Numbered from the stretch's first letter, positions 1 through 9,605 are shown. The stretch is DNA of 64,000 bases from Alkalicoccobacillus plakortidis (GCF_023703085.1 NZ_JAMQJY010000002.1:124001-188000); one strand, 5' to 3'. The notes: generated from the letters alone by a model not told the origin. Numbers and translations: made by a program.

Positions 1-440
1 CAACCCGATCCAGCAAGTTCTACTTTTTCAACTGCCTTGAGCTTTTTCATTTGTTCAAATAGTTCATCTAACTGCATAGTAATTGGCGCCGTATCAATTG
101 ATAGCGTGATATGAGCTCTTCCTTGAAGGGGAATGGTTTGATTAATTGTTAAAATATTCGCCCCTGTACCCGAAACAATCGTTAATAATTCAGACAGTGT
201 CCCTGCTCTATCTAATAAATTGATCGACAACGTCACAATCTTTTCTTTAGCCATGGCGTGAAAAGGAAATATGCCGTCTTTATATTTATAAAACGCACTC
301 CGGCTTAGACCAACCTTCTGAGCTGCTTCGTTGATCTTTTTTGCTTCGCCTGATTGCAGCATAGACTTTGCTTCTAACGTTTTGATCATTGCATCTGTTA
401 ATATATCTTCTCTAATAAGGAAGAACCGTCTCGCTGACAT
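1..440 (-). CDS. pheB: ACT-domain protein PheB (cut by the left edge)
   Basis: The reading frame starts at ATG (438-440) and stays open to the window edge, giving about 146 residues, so only the last one or two residues and the stop are missing if it matches the usual length of about 147. The N-terminal third holds a helix-turn-helix-like segment (NEAAQKVGLSRSAFYKYKDG). The second half is an ACT domain (IVTLSINLLDRAGTLSELL, then a GANILTINQ strand). ACT domains bind amino acids; in Bacillus this gene sits beside pheA, prephenate dehydratase, and is thought to take part in regulating aromatic amino acid synthesis. It follows obg on the same strand, the order known in Bacillus. An intact CCAGC pentamer at 10-14 keeps its frame, unlike similar sites elsewhere in the window. 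Confidence 0.9.
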   Translation of the reverse strand, partial: MSARRFFLIREDILTDAMIKTLEAKSMLQSGEAKKINEAAQKVGLSRSAFYKYKDGIFPFHAMAKEKIVTLSINLLDRAGTLSELLTIVSGTGANILTINQTIPLQGRAHITLSIDTAPITMQLDELFEQMKKLKAVEKVELAGSG

Positions 441-467
441 ATATCTCTTTCATCTCCCTAGCTTATA

Positions 468-481
468 CACTGTTCACAGTG
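468..481. promoter_or_regulatory. Short inverted repeat upstream of pheB
   Basis: CACTGT and ACAGTG are separated by two bases, about 28 bp upstream of the pheB start and within the obg-pheB gap. The position would suit an operator or the 5' leader of pheB. No regulator can be assigned, and a 6-bp dyad may occur by chance. Confidence 0.25.
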
Positions 482-536
482 AGTGTACATAAGTACTCTT
501 ACCTATTATAGGAGGATCGGCACTATTTGACAACCG

Positions 537-565
537 AAAAAAGGAGATGCGAGCACCTCCCCTTT
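537..565. terminator. Weak hairpin after obg
   Basis: The segment reads as an A-run, GGAG, a mismatch, TGC/GCA and CTCC, then CCTTT. On the minus strand the hairpin is followed by a T-run, just past the obg stop codon. The stem is short and interrupted, so it may be only a partial terminator before pheB. Confidence 0.4.
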
Positions 566-567
566 GC

Positions 568-1850
568 TTATTCTACAAATTCAAATTCATAATTTAAGAT
601 ACGGACAAGATCACCGTTCTCGGCACCTCGTTCACGTAAGGCTGCATCCACACCCATTTTACGTAACTGACGGGCAAACCGACGAACAGACTCATCCCGT
701 TGAAAATCAGTCATTTTAAAGACACGCTCAAGCTCCACACCAACAACATCGTACACACCATCATCTGCACGAGTGATGATAAATGGCTCTTTTCGTTTTT
801 CATGCTTGTACAGTACTCGAGTATCCTCATCCGTTTCCTCATAAAGTGGAAACTCTGGAGCATTTTCTAACTCATCAGCAATTTGTTGCAACAAGATCTT
901 TAATCCATTTTTCGTTAATGCGGAAACTGGAAAAATCGCTGTCTCTTCATTTAGCTGTTCTTTAAATTGGGTAAGGTTCTCTTCAGCATCTGGCATGTCC
1001 ATTTTGTTAGCTACAATCATTTTTGGACGCTCAGTTAAACGAAGATTATATTGTTTAAGCTCATCTTGAATACTTAGGTAATCCTGATATGGATCACGGC
1101 CTTCAATTGATGCCATGTCAATCACATGTACGATGACTCTTGTCCGTTCAATATGGCGCAAGAATTGGTGACCAAGACCTGTGCCTTCATGTGCTCCTTC
1201 AATTAAACCTGGAAGGTCTGCCATCACAAAGCTACGATGGTCAGCCGTTTCGACCACTCCTAAGTTAGGAGAGAGCGTTGTAAAATGATAATCACCAATT
1301 TTGGGTTTTGCTGCAGAGACTACAGACAAAAGCGTTGACTTTCCTACACTTGGGAAACCAACTAAACCAACATCAGCTAATAACTTAAGCTCTAAGACAA
1401 CTTCACGTTCTTGTCCGGGTTCTCCGTTTTCAGCTGTATCAGGTGCAGGATTGGCAGGTGTGGCAAATCGTGAGTTGCCGCGTCCTCCTCTGCCGCCTTT
1501 TGCGATGACAGCCTTTTGACCAGCATCTGTTAAATCGGCGATAATTTGACCAGTTAGTTCATCCACTACAGTTGTACCTGGTGGGACTTTAACAATCATA
1601 TCATCGGCATTTGCACCGTGTTGGTTTTTTGGACGTCCATTCTCCCCTTTTGGTGCTTTAAAGTGACGGTTATAACGGAAATCCATTAAAGTACGCAGAC
1701 CTTCTTCTACAATAAAAACAACACTTGCTCCGCGTCCACCATCTCCACCAACTTGGCCCGCCATCTGGTACATATTTCTCTTCGGTAGGAGACCTGACCG
1801 TTTCCGCCATCTCCTCCTTTAGCATAAATCTTTACCTTATCTACAAACAT
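568..1850 (-). CDS. obg: GTPase Obg (frameshifted in this sequence)
   Basis: Essential ribosome-associated GTPase, involved in 50S assembly and stress and sporulation signalling. The main frame (568-1773) has the glycine-rich Obg fold, then the G domain with P-loop [18 protein letters not shown] switch II, NKMD and a SAL motif, and the C-terminal OCT domain. The normal N-terminus ([18 protein letters not shown]) is encoded just upstream from ATG 1850 in another frame. Two indels separate them: an A-run near 1773 that appears short by two, and CCAACTTGG at 1748-1756. The family motif GGPAGGDGG predicts CCAGCTGG at the latter. Corrected length is about 427 residues, as usual. The gene is essential, so sequence error is likelier than a true mutation. 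It lies downstream of spo0B, the conserved sporulation operon. Confidence 0.95.
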
Positions 1851-1907
1851 CTACTTTCACCTCTAGTACGTATTCAACAGCTTGATTAAAACTAATCTGC
1901 CATGTCC

Positions 1908-2450
1908 TCACGCTTCTTTTATTAATATAGTAAATACACACTCATACCGATCCTGATGTAGCAATGAACCTTTCAAACCAGAATCCGTTGTTCGGTTGAT
2001 TATACCTTGCCAATCGGCTTCTTTTAGCTCTGTTTTTCCTACAAACCTAAACGTTAGTGAACAGATTTCCTCCACAAAGTTGAAAGTAATCATTACACTG
2101 TTCTCAGAAGTAAAAGAAGACGATCGATCTAGATGATCCATAATCGCACGTACAAGCAAATAAAGAGGCTCTGCCCAATCTTTTAGGGATTTCACTTCGC
2201 CTATTACTTCATAATTCATGTCTACTTTTTGACTAGTCCAGTTATAACCAATCAAGAATAAACTTAGTTCAGGTGCATGTATATTACACAATTTGCTTTC
2301 AGAGATTGATTTTTGAGTAATCTGCTCAATTATTTCTTCGATACGTTTATAATGACCAAGAGCTAAATTCCCTTTTATCAGTTGTATGGTATTTAACCAA
2401 TCATGTCGTGTATGTTTAATTGTTGATAAAAGCTCATCATGTTGGCTCAT
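1908..2450 (-). CDS. spo0B: Sporulation initiation phosphotransferase Spo0B
   Basis: Phosphorelay protein that passes phosphate from Spo0F to Spo0A at the start of sporulation. The helical-hairpin N-terminus contains RHDWLNTIQLIKGNLALG; the histidine of the HDWLN motif is the known phosphorylation site. The C-terminal part is a degenerate histidine-kinase-like ATPase fold. The ATG at 2450 is preferred over an upstream GTG (2471) because GAGGAG lies at the right distance before it; the product is 180 residues, close to the usual 190. The gene is followed by obg on the same strand, a classic Bacillus arrangement, although the usual upstream rplU-rpmA genes are absent. Confidence 0.93.
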   Translation of the reverse strand: MSQHDELLSTIKHTRHDWLNTIQLIKGNLALGHYKRIEEIIEQITQKSISESKLCNIHAPELSLFLIGYNWTSQKVDMNYEVIGEVKSLKDWAEPLYLLVRAIMDHLDRSSSFTSENSVMITFNFVEEICSLTFRFVGKTELKEADWQGIINRTTDSGLKGSLLHQDRYECVFTILIKEA

Positions 2451-2667
2451 TCTAACTCTCCTCGTTTTCACTTAACGTGAACAGAGTGTATAAAGTGTAC
2501 AAATCATTTTATCACAGAATAACTTAATCAAACAGGAAACTTAATAATAATCATGCGGAGTTTTAGCTCCATTCCTATCCTTACCAACATTTAACTATTC
2601 TAACATAATAAAAAATGTTTATGTCAAGAGTTATTGCGATATTGTCGAATTTTTTTCACAATAAACC

Positions 2668-2696
2668 TTTACAAATTTCCAATCATTAGCTATAAT
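2668..2696 (+). promoter_or_regulatory. SigA-type promoter for the small-peptide cluster
   Basis: TTTACA at 2668-2673 and a perfect TATAAT at 2691-2696 are separated by 17 bp. The likely transcription start near 2703 lies about 35 bases before the first small ORF. This is one of the best consensus promoters in the window, and it drives a region with no long gene. Confidence 0.75.
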
Positions 2697-2738
2697 TTGA
2701 AACGTACAAAACAAATTCAAGAAGGGAGCTGAGCAAAA

Positions 2739-2819
2739 ATGATGACATTAACATTTGATCTAATGACTACATCTAACCAACTAAATAACAAAATTGCTCA
2801 TGCCCAAATTCTTCGTTGA
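2739..2819 (+). CDS. Putative 26-residue peptide or leader ORF
   Basis: The ORF starts at ATG after AAGGGAGCT and ends at TGA after 26 codons (MMTLTFDLMTTSNQ at its start). It begins about 35 bases after a near-consensus promoter and is followed at once by paired segments and two terminators. That layout suits a leader peptide or an independently expressed small peptide. I do not recognise the sequence. It is too short to judge from composition. Confidence 0.45.
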   Translation: MMTLTFDLMTTSNQLNNKIAHAQILR

Positions 2820-2868
2820 ATGTCGACTACTAAAATTGCGCTTCCCCAAAAAGGGAATTCGATATAGT

Positions 2869-2897
2869 CGCAGGGATGATGCTCCCTGCGGCTTTTT
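2869..2897 (+). terminator. Terminator 1 in the small-peptide cluster
   Basis: CGCAGGGA and TCCCTGCG form an 8-bp GC-rich stem around TGATGC, followed by GCTTTTTAT. Just upstream, CGACTA (about 2824) can pair with TAGTCG (about 2865-2870), so the region before the terminator is also structured. Confidence 0.75.
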
Positions 2898-2903
2898 ATA
2901 TCT

Positions 2904-2935
2904 AAAAAACCCGCAGAAATGACTGCGGGTTTTTT
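2904..2935. terminator. Terminator 2 in the small-peptide cluster
   Basis: ACCCGCAG and CTGCGGGT pair around AAATGA, with an A-run before and a six-T run after, so it could work in either direction. It lies only seven bases after terminator 1 and upstream of the second small ORF and the YrzI-like gene. Confidence 0.8.
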
Positions 2936-2982
2936 GTGCACTTTTTTAGTAGAAATAATTTGAATAGGAGGAATAAAATGTG

Positions 2983-3045
2983 ATGAATGTATTGAAAGGC
3001 TCACTCGTATTAGATTGGTACAAAAAGGTGAAAGGTCTTACCTGA
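2983..3045 (+). CDS. Putative 20-residue peptide upstream of the YrzI-like gene
   Basis: ATG at 2983 opens a 20-codon frame (MNVLKGSLVLDWYKKVKGLT) ending at TGA 3043. A strong AGGAGG site lies 5' of it. An ATG-TGA start-stop at 2978-2983 overlaps the start. In B. subtilis the yrzI messenger carries cryptic short ORFs, one of which is a target of the ribosome-dependent endonuclease Rae1; this ORF sits in the matching place, but equivalence is inference. Confidence 0.42.
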   Translation: MNVLKGSLVLDWYKKVKGLT

Positions 3046-3078
3046 AGGAATCAACCGAACAGACAGGAGGAAAAAAAC

Positions 3079-3222
3079 ATGAACGTACACTTTATATTTT
3101 TTACAATTATAATTAAAAAACGAACGTATTCAGAAGCTGAACTTAGAGAATTAGCTTATCATCAGCAGATTGTTGAAGAAATTGAAACAAATCGCACAAA
3201 ATACTTTATGCACATTCGTTAA
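3079..3222 (+). CDS. yrzI: YrzI-like small protein
   Basis: A 47-residue product begins MNVHFIFFTIIIKKRTYSE. A short hydrophobic N-terminus followed by a KKR turn and a charged helical tail is the pattern of the YrzI family of small Bacillus proteins, whose function is unknown to me. A consensus AGGAGG site lies about nine bases before the ATG. A strong hairpin terminator follows at 3241-3284. The gene is the last in a cluster of tiny ORFs transcribed from the promoter at 2668. Confidence 0.82.
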   Translation: MNVHFIFFTIIIKKRTYSEAELRELAYHQQIVEEIETNRTKYFMHIR

Positions 3223-3240
3223 TTTGAGATTAAGAATGTG

Positions 3241-3284
3241 AAAAAAGCGCAGTACCGGATTATTTCGGTCTGCGCTTTTATTTT
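3241..3284. terminator. Bidirectional terminator between the yrzI-like gene and hemY
   Basis: AAAAGCGCAG and CTGCGCTTTT form the outer stem, with ACCG/CGGT inside. A-run and T-run flanks let it end both the plus-strand YrzI transcript and the minus-strand hemY transcript, whose stop codon is three bases away. Confidence 0.85.
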
Positions 3285-3286
3285 GA

Positions 3287-4673
3287 CTATTTATGAAGTA
3301 TGGCTTTGGCCGCTGCATTTCCTTGATCTATGCAGTCTGGCAACCCTACTCCTTCAAGACCAGCTCCAAGCAATATAAAGACCTGGCATTTGTGTAGAAA
3401 TATCTTCTCTCATTTTCTCAAGCTTAAAGGTATGTCCAACTTGATACTGTGGATTTGACCACCGGCTTACATAATAAAATTCTGGTTTCTCCCGGATCTC
3501 AACAACATTTGATAAATCGTTTAACACAGTTTGTACAATTTCTTCATCTGATTGCTGAACAATTTCGCTGTGTCCAGGTCGTCCTACATAACAACGAAGG
3601 ATGACTTTACCATTTGGTGTTGTATGATGCCATTTTTTACTCGTCCACGTACATGCCGTAATGGTATATCCACTCTTTCTAGAAATGACAAAACCCGTAC
3701 CCTCTTCAGTCTGATGAACAGCGTCTTCTGGAAAAGCCATCGCAACTGTTGCAACCGAGGTCATCTCCATCTGTTTAAAATAATCAAAATAAGTATACTG
3801 CGCTAACATTTTGGCAGTTACCGGTGGAGGAGTTGTCACGATTACCTCATCAAATAGTTCAGACTCGACGTTATCAAAATCGATTAAGAATCCCGATTCA
3901 GTCTTTGTGATATTTTTCACAATTTTATTCAACTGAATGCTTTGTGGATGTAAGTTGTCAGCCACGGCTTCTACTAATGATTCTAACCCGTTTTTTAATG
4001 TTTGGAACATGCCTACTTTTTTCACAGGCTTACCTTGGGGTTTTGGTCGACTCTGTTTTATCCCTTTTATTAAACTGCGATTTTTTTCTTCCATCTGTTG
4101 AAAATGTGGAAACGTCGCTTTTAAACTAAGCTTATCCATATCTCCACCATAGATGCCTGATAGAAGAGGTTCAATTAGATGATCAACAATTTCATTGCCC
4201 AAACGTCTTCTAAAAAAATGACCAAGAGAGATGTCTTCATTTGGACCAATCGTTGCCGGAATAAAAAAGTCACCTAATGCACGGATTTTGCCTAACGGAC
4301 TAAATAAGGCTGTCGTAACAAATGGTGTTAGTTCAGTAGGAACTCCCATTACTGCACCAGCCGGAATCGGATATAATTTTTTTCCTTTTAGAATATATGA
4401 TTGGCCCGTATCATTTGTTGTGAGATCTTCTTCAAGCCCAACCTCGCGAATTAAATCGGTCATACTTTCTTTTCGTTTTAGATAGGAGTCAGGACCCGCT
4501 TCGATCACGAATCCATCTTTTTTGAATGTACGAATTTTACCACCCAATCGATTTGAGGCCTCAATGACTTGATACTCAATGTTTGCCTCACCACGTTGGT
4601 TCGCTTTCTCTAGCTGATAGGCGGCGGCGAGTCCCGTAATCCCGCCACCTATAATCGCAACCTTTTTCTTCAC
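3287..4673 (-). CDS. hemY: Coproporphyrinogen III/protoporphyrinogen oxidase HemY (frameshifted at the end)
   Basis: FAD-dependent oxidase of heme synthesis; in Firmicutes it oxidises coproporphyrinogen III to coproporphyrin III. The N-terminus has the dinucleotide-binding motif [14 protein letters not shown], followed by the acidic end of the second strand ([12 protein letters not shown]). The start is GTG at 4673, overlapping the hemH stop as GTGA. The raw frame ends early at 3354. Removing one base in CCAAGC at 3366-3371 restores the expected FAD-contacting tail ([17 protein letters not shown]) and a stop at 3287, giving about 461 residues. A CCAGC six bases away (3360-3364) is intact. It is the third gene of hemE-hemH-hemY. 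Confidence 0.95.
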
Positions 4674-5613
4674 ACCGAGTCCCTTCCTTCAATCAGCTTT
4701 TTCCGAACAACGTTTGCCAGACTTGCAAGAAACTCTGGGTTTGTATTTGGCATCTTTGGTCGGAAATAATCAACACCAAGCTCGTCCGTCACAATCTTAC
4801 ACTCGTAATCATTATCAAAAAGAACTTCCAGATGATCAGCAACAAAACCAACCGGGCAATAGACAAATGCCTTATATCCTTTTTCATGATAAAGAGTTCG
4901 GGTCAAATCCTGAACATCTGGACCAATCCAAGGATCTGGTGTATTCCCTTCACTCTGCCAACCTATCTCGTAATGAGTTAGTCCAGCCTTATCAGCGAGT
5001 ATATCGGCTGTTTCTTTTAACTGATCCGGATATGGATCCCCAGCAGCAATAATTTTTTCCGGTAGACTGTGAGCTGAGAAAATGACACACGTCTCTTCTC
5101 GGTTTGGTACCTGTTTCATTATCTCTTTAATTTGTGTTGTCCAATACTCTAAAAATCCCGGTTCCTTGTACCAAGCTCTCCACACTATGGATCGTTAATC
5201 CACCCAAACGCTCTGCCTCTGCCTGAGCACGTCCATTGTAAGATTTCACACTAAAGGTTGAGAAATGCGGTGCAAGAACAAGACTAACCGCTTCCTCCAC
5301 ACCATCTTTCACCATTTCTGCAACGGCATCCTCAATAAACGGGCTAATGTGCTTAAGGCCAAGATAGGCTTTTACCTCATAGTTTTCCAAGCGTTTCATT
5401 TAAAATATCTTCAATTCCTTGAGCTTGTTGCTCGGTTATGATGGCCAATGGGCTTAAACCACCTATCGCCTCATATCGATCCATTAAATCTTGAAGTGCT
5501 TCTTCACTCGGCTTTCTACCACGTCGAATATGAGTATAATAGGGCTCCACTTCTTCTTTTGAACGTGGCGTTCCATATGCCATAACAAGTAATCCCAGTT
5601 TCTTTTTAGCCAT
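4670..5613 (-). CDS. hemH: Coproporphyrin ferrochelatase HemH (two frameshifts)
   Basis: Inserts iron into coproporphyrin III in the Firmicute heme pathway. The three frames 5377-5613, 5127-5399 and 4670-5185 together give about 314 residues, the usual length. They contain the N-terminal VMAYGTP motif, the catalytic histidine region [10 protein letters not shown] and the [13 protein letters not shown] motif with its conserved glutamate. Both breaks lie at CCAAGC, at 5387-5392 and 5171-5176. Deleting one A in each restores the family sequence across the join (for example [14 protein letters not shown]). The gene starts 24 bases after hemE and overlaps hemY, so the three are surely co-transcribed. 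Confidence 0.95.
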
Positions 5614-5637
5614 AACTATGATCTCCTTCGAACAACC

Positions 5638-6694
5638 TTATGATGTATGTGTTTGCTTAAATGCCGATGAATATTCATGAACAAATGCCGTTAATCTACG
5701 TAATACCGCGGGATCAACTTCAGGGAATACCCCATGACCGAGATTGAAAACGAAATGATTTGACTTCATTCCCTCATCTAAAATTTCTTTTGCTTTCTTT
5801 TCGATAACCGGCCAAGGAGCAAGTAGAAGCGCTTGGGTCTAGGTTACCCTGAACCGTTTTTGTTACTCCTAGTGCTCTTGCTTCGTCGACACTTAGTCTC
5901 CAGTCAAGCCCCACTACATCCAGAGGTAAACTATTCCATTCCGTTGCTAAATGACTAGCTCCCACACCATGCATGATAAGTGGAACACCTTCAGGTCGAA
6001 GTGTAGCAAAAATCCGTTCCATAACTGGCTTAATGAAGGTTACATAATCCTTGCGACACAACGCGCCAACCCATGAATCAAATAGTTGAATCGCTTGAGC
6101 TCCAGCTTTAATTTGAGCTTTTACATAAGCAATGGTAACGTCACCAAGCTTGTCCATTAGCAAAAACCATGCCTCAGGATTTGAGTACATAAACGCTTTT
6201 GTGTTGTGATAATTTTTAGAAGGACCACCTTCAATCATATAACTAGCTAGAGTAAAAGGTGCACCCCCAAAGCTAATCAAAGGTACTTCAAGCTGTGTTC
6301 TAAGTAATTTAATTGTATCTAATACATAATCAACATCTTTTTCCGGCTCAATCATTCCCAGTCGCTCAACGTCTGCCTTTGATTGGATCGGATTATGTAT
6401 CACAGGACCAATACCTGACTTTATCTCAACGTCCACACCAATCGCTGGCAATGGAGTCATAATATCTTTATATAAAATAGCTGCATCATTGTTATACTGA
6501 TCAACCGGGAGTTTGGTCACATATGCACATAACTCTGGCTGATGTGTAATTTCAAATAAAGAGTATTTCTCCTTGATTTTTCGATATTCCGGCTGAGATC
6601 TGCCTGCCTGCCTCATATACCAAACTGGTACATGGTCATGCGCTTCCCCTCTACACGCCTTTAAAAATGTATCATTCCATTGCTTTTCTCCCAT
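5638..6694 (-). CDS. hemE: Uroporphyrinogen decarboxylase HemE (frameshifted)
   Basis: Decarboxylates uroporphyrinogen III to coproporphyrinogen III. Family signatures are the substrate-binding [15 protein letters not shown] near residue 25, [16 protein letters not shown], and GLDWR near residue 280. The frame breaks at GCTTGG, 5831-5836 (CCAAGC on the coding strand). With one base removed it reads [20 protein letters not shown] and runs to the stop at 5638, for about 352 residues, as in B. subtilis. The ATG at 6694 follows AAGGGTGG. It is the first gene of the heme operon; a 20-bp repeat array lies about 200 bp upstream. Confidence 0.95.
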
Positions 6695-6892
6695 AGCGTT
6701 TGTCCACCCTTCTCTACTTCTAGAACCCGAACACTTTTTAATCCACTATATAGTTTACTTTATTTTATAAAGAAAAGCATTCTATGCGAATTAATTACTC
6801 ACCTTTCACTATAATAACCTGATTAACCATTGTATACACACAATGAGCAACTGTCATAAATTTGATGAAAACTAGAAGGTGCGTGGACGGGG
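6695..6892. other. hemE upstream region
   Basis: This AT-rich stretch lies between the hemE start and array A and must hold the hem operon promoter. On the minus strand several TATA-like hexamers occur, but I cannot choose a clear -35/-10 pair. Confidence 0.4.
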
Positions 6893-7412
6893 TTCTTTAC
6901 TGATATGAGGGGCTCTTTCTCGATTTCCTGTTCTCTTTACCGATATGCGGAGCTCTTTCTCGATTCCGTCCTCTCTTCCTCGATTCCGCTCTCTCTTCCT
7001 CGATTCCGCTCTCTCTTCCTCGATTCCGTCCTCTTATCCTCGATTCCGTCCTCTCTTCCTCGATTCCTCACTCTCTTCCTCGATTCCGCTTCCTCATCCC
7101 CGATTCCTCACTCTCTTCCTCGATTCCGACCTCTCTTCCTCGATTCCGCTCTCTCATCCTCGATTCCGTCCTCTCATCCTCGATTCCGCTCTCTCTTCCT
7201 CGATTCCATCCTCTCATCCTCGATTCCGCTCTCTCATCCTCGATTCCGTCCTCTCATCCTCGATTCCGTCCTCTCATCCTCGATTCCGTCCTCTCATCCT
7301 CGATTCCGTCCTCTCATCCTCGATTCCGTCCTCTCATCCTCGATTCCGCTCTCTCATCCTCGATTCCGCTCTCTCATCCTCGATTCCGCTCTCTCATCCT
7401 CGATTCCGCTCA
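6893..7412 (+). repeat. Array A: about 26 tandem copies of a 20-bp unit
   Basis: The period is exactly 20 bp: successive 60-base lines begin with the same CGATTCCG. The main unit is CTCTTCCTCGATTCCGCTCT, with CTCTCATCC and CCGTCCT variants. The first and third units are of another type (CTCTTTACCGATATGCGGAG), the same unit that builds array B. Twenty is not a multiple of three, so the array is open in more than one frame and yields false ORFs rich in LDS and SIP residues. One strand is almost purely pyrimidine. It lies between the pbpF terminator and the hemE upstream region. Confidence 0.93.
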
Positions 7413-7420
7413 CGCCGAAA

Positions 7421-7453
7421 AACAAAAAACCGGCGAGAGCTCTCACCGGTTCT
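7421..7453 (-). terminator. pbpF terminator
   Basis: AACCGG...CCGGTT with an inner GAGAG/CTCTC stem lies directly after the pbpF stop. On the minus strand it is followed by a long T-rich run (TTTTTTGTTTTT). Confidence 0.8.
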
Positions 7454-9605
7454 AAAATGAAAATCCTATGTTAAAATCTGCTTCGGCTATGTTGGAGGTT
7501 TCTCCTTCGATGCCGGCGTTTGAATCATATGGAACCACTTCATAGGTTTTGGAGGAGAAGGGATTTAGCCTTGAATGTGCGTAGCTACCGCCTTCTATTC
7601 CAGAGGCTACTAATTCTTTTTCGCCTTTATGCACCTCATAAATGTTATACCGAACGCGTTCGTCTTCTGATGGTGTCCATTCTAAATCGACTGTTAGTAA
7701 TCCTTTGCCACCTACTCGCATGGATGCTTTTAGATCTTCTACTGCTAGGAGTGGAATTGGTGGTGAGAGGTCCTCAACATCGTCTGGTTTTTCAAAGGCT
7801 ACGTTCCGCAACTCATCCGGCAAGTCATTTACAATGTTCTTGAATAATACCGTTGGATAGGCGCTACCTTCATTTAAATAATGATCTTTATTCGTAGTAT
7901 CATAACCCATCCAGACAGCCCCTACCACTGTTGGTGTGTACCCAACAAACCAAGCATCCGTAGTGGCTCCTTCAACACCCTGATAGGCAGTAGTACCGGT
8001 TTTTCCGGCAATTGGTGTTTGCGCAGTTCCTGCCGTTCCTGTTCCGTCCGTAATAACGGATTCAAGCATTCTAGTGATATTCCAGGCATTCTGCTTAGAT
8101 AAGACTTCTGTTTGAACAGGGCTTGCTTCTCCAATTTTTTCGCCACTGTGATCATAGAGTTCTTTAATAAAATAAGGCTCAATAATTCGACCTTCTTCAT
8201 TAAATGCACGATACGCCTTTGTTAGTTGGTAAGGTGTTACGCCTTCGTTTAGTCCTCCTAAAGCAAGCGATAAACCGTGGTCTGATATTTTGAATCCAAA
8301 TTCTCCGACCATTTTTAACGATCGATTAATGCCTATTTCATTCAACAACCAGACAGCTTGGTGCATTGGCAGATTGTACTAGTGCATCGTACATCGTCAT
8401 TTCACCCGTGTACTGCTTGTTGTAATTTTGTGGTCTATATGTTCCATATGCCAATCTTTCATCACGCAGCATTGAGTACGGGCTATATGCACCTGATTCA
8501 AGAGCTGGTGCATAGACAGAAATTGGTTTAAAGGTAGATCCTGGCGAACGTTTGACATTAACCCGGTTTAACCCTAAGCGAACGTAATCTCTGCCTCCTT
8601 GCACGGCAAGGACGCCTCCTGATTCACTATCCATCATCATGACACTCGCTTGTGCATCCTCATTACCTTCAGGGAAGTAAACATCATCTTGCAATTTATC
8701 GTAGGTTGATTGTTGCAAAGACTTGTCCATAGGCACAACAATTCGGTACCCACCTGTCATTAGTTCCTCTTGAGAAAGGTGATAACGATTTTCTGCTTCT
8801 TCCATCACCATATCTATGTACGTATATAGTGCTTCATCCTTAACTGGATTTTGCAGGTCTAGTGCGATAGTTTTGCCTTTAGAGCGTACACTTTCTTCCG
8901 CCGTGATAAATCCTTGATTCTCCATTAACGTGAGGATTAGATCTCGACGTTCCTTACTTCGATCTGGATCATTAATCGGTGAGTAGCTATTTGGTGCTTT
9001 TGGTAATCCTGCTAGAAGGGCGCCCTCATCAACAGTAAGCTCACTTACATCTTTATTAAAATAAAGATTAGAAGCAGTTTGCAGACCGTACGCTCCATGA
9101 CCAAAATAAATTTGGTTTAAGTACATTTCTAAAATTTCATCCTTGCTATAACGTCGTTCTAAATTTATAGAAATAAAGACTTCTTTTATTTTTCGAAGCC
9201 ATGATTTTTCATTTGTAAGGAACACATTTTTGGTGAGCTGTTGGGTAATCGTACTTCCCCCTCAGACTTGCCACCTGCTATAATATTTCGATACATCGCT
9301 CTACCAATGGACCTGAAATCAATGCCTGAATGCTCATAAAAGCGATTGTCTTCTACAGCAACAAAGGCTTCCTGTACATGTTCTGGAATGGTATCAATCG
9401 AGACAGGCTGTCGATTTTCAACATATACTCTTGTGATTAACTCTCCAGATTCATCAACCAATGAACTTGAGTTGTTCATAATAAGTTTTTCATTATCAAT
9501 AACATAATTACCTGCTAAAATAACAATGGCATAAACAAGTAGACCGGTTACGAGGGCAATACCCGCCAATATGAAATAGGTAAGTATTTTTTTCAACACT
9601 GTCAT
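7452..9605 (-). CDS. pbpF: Bifunctional penicillin-binding protein, PbpF type (two frameshifts)
   Basis: Class A PBP that polymerises glycan strands and cross-links peptides at the outer face of the membrane. It has a single N-terminal membrane anchor (residues 8-32), a glycosyltransferase domain (EDNRFYEHSGIDF, then a GGSTITQQLTKN motif, then RYSKDEILEMYLNQIYFG), and a transpeptidase domain with SPGSTFKP as the SxxK motif, SAN, and GKTGTT as the KTG motif. A fibronectin-like tail follows. Three frames join to about 717 residues, the PbpF length. One break is a G-run near 9258, one base short. The other is GCTTGG at 8356-8361, the recurrent CCAGC lesion. Its position beside hemE matches B. 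subtilis pbpF. Confidence 0.93.

Noticed and set aside
2824..2870. Riboswitch or T-box upstream of the YrzI-like gene
   Set aside because: The paired segments are too short, and no T-box sequence or known riboswitch core is visible. A plain structured leader is the simpler reading.
2798..3004. Minus-strand ORF of 68 residues
   Set aside because: It runs antisense through two terminators and two plus-strand small ORFs, and lacks a ribosome binding site.
3287..6694. Loss of heme synthesis through pseudogenes hemE, hemH and hemY
   Set aside because: All breaks are single-base changes at the same pentamer, the frames on both sides are fully conserved, and the same lesion hits unrelated genes such as obg and galE.
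6893..7412. CRISPR array
   Set aside because: The units are 20 bp, contiguous and have no 25-40 bp unique spacers. No cas genes are present in the window.
6905..7474. Two long overlapping plus-strand ORFs (189 and 171 residues) rich in LDS, SIP and PRF repeats
   Set aside because: They are frames through array A. The 20-bp unit is open in several frames, both ORFs share the same bases and neither has a convincing start.
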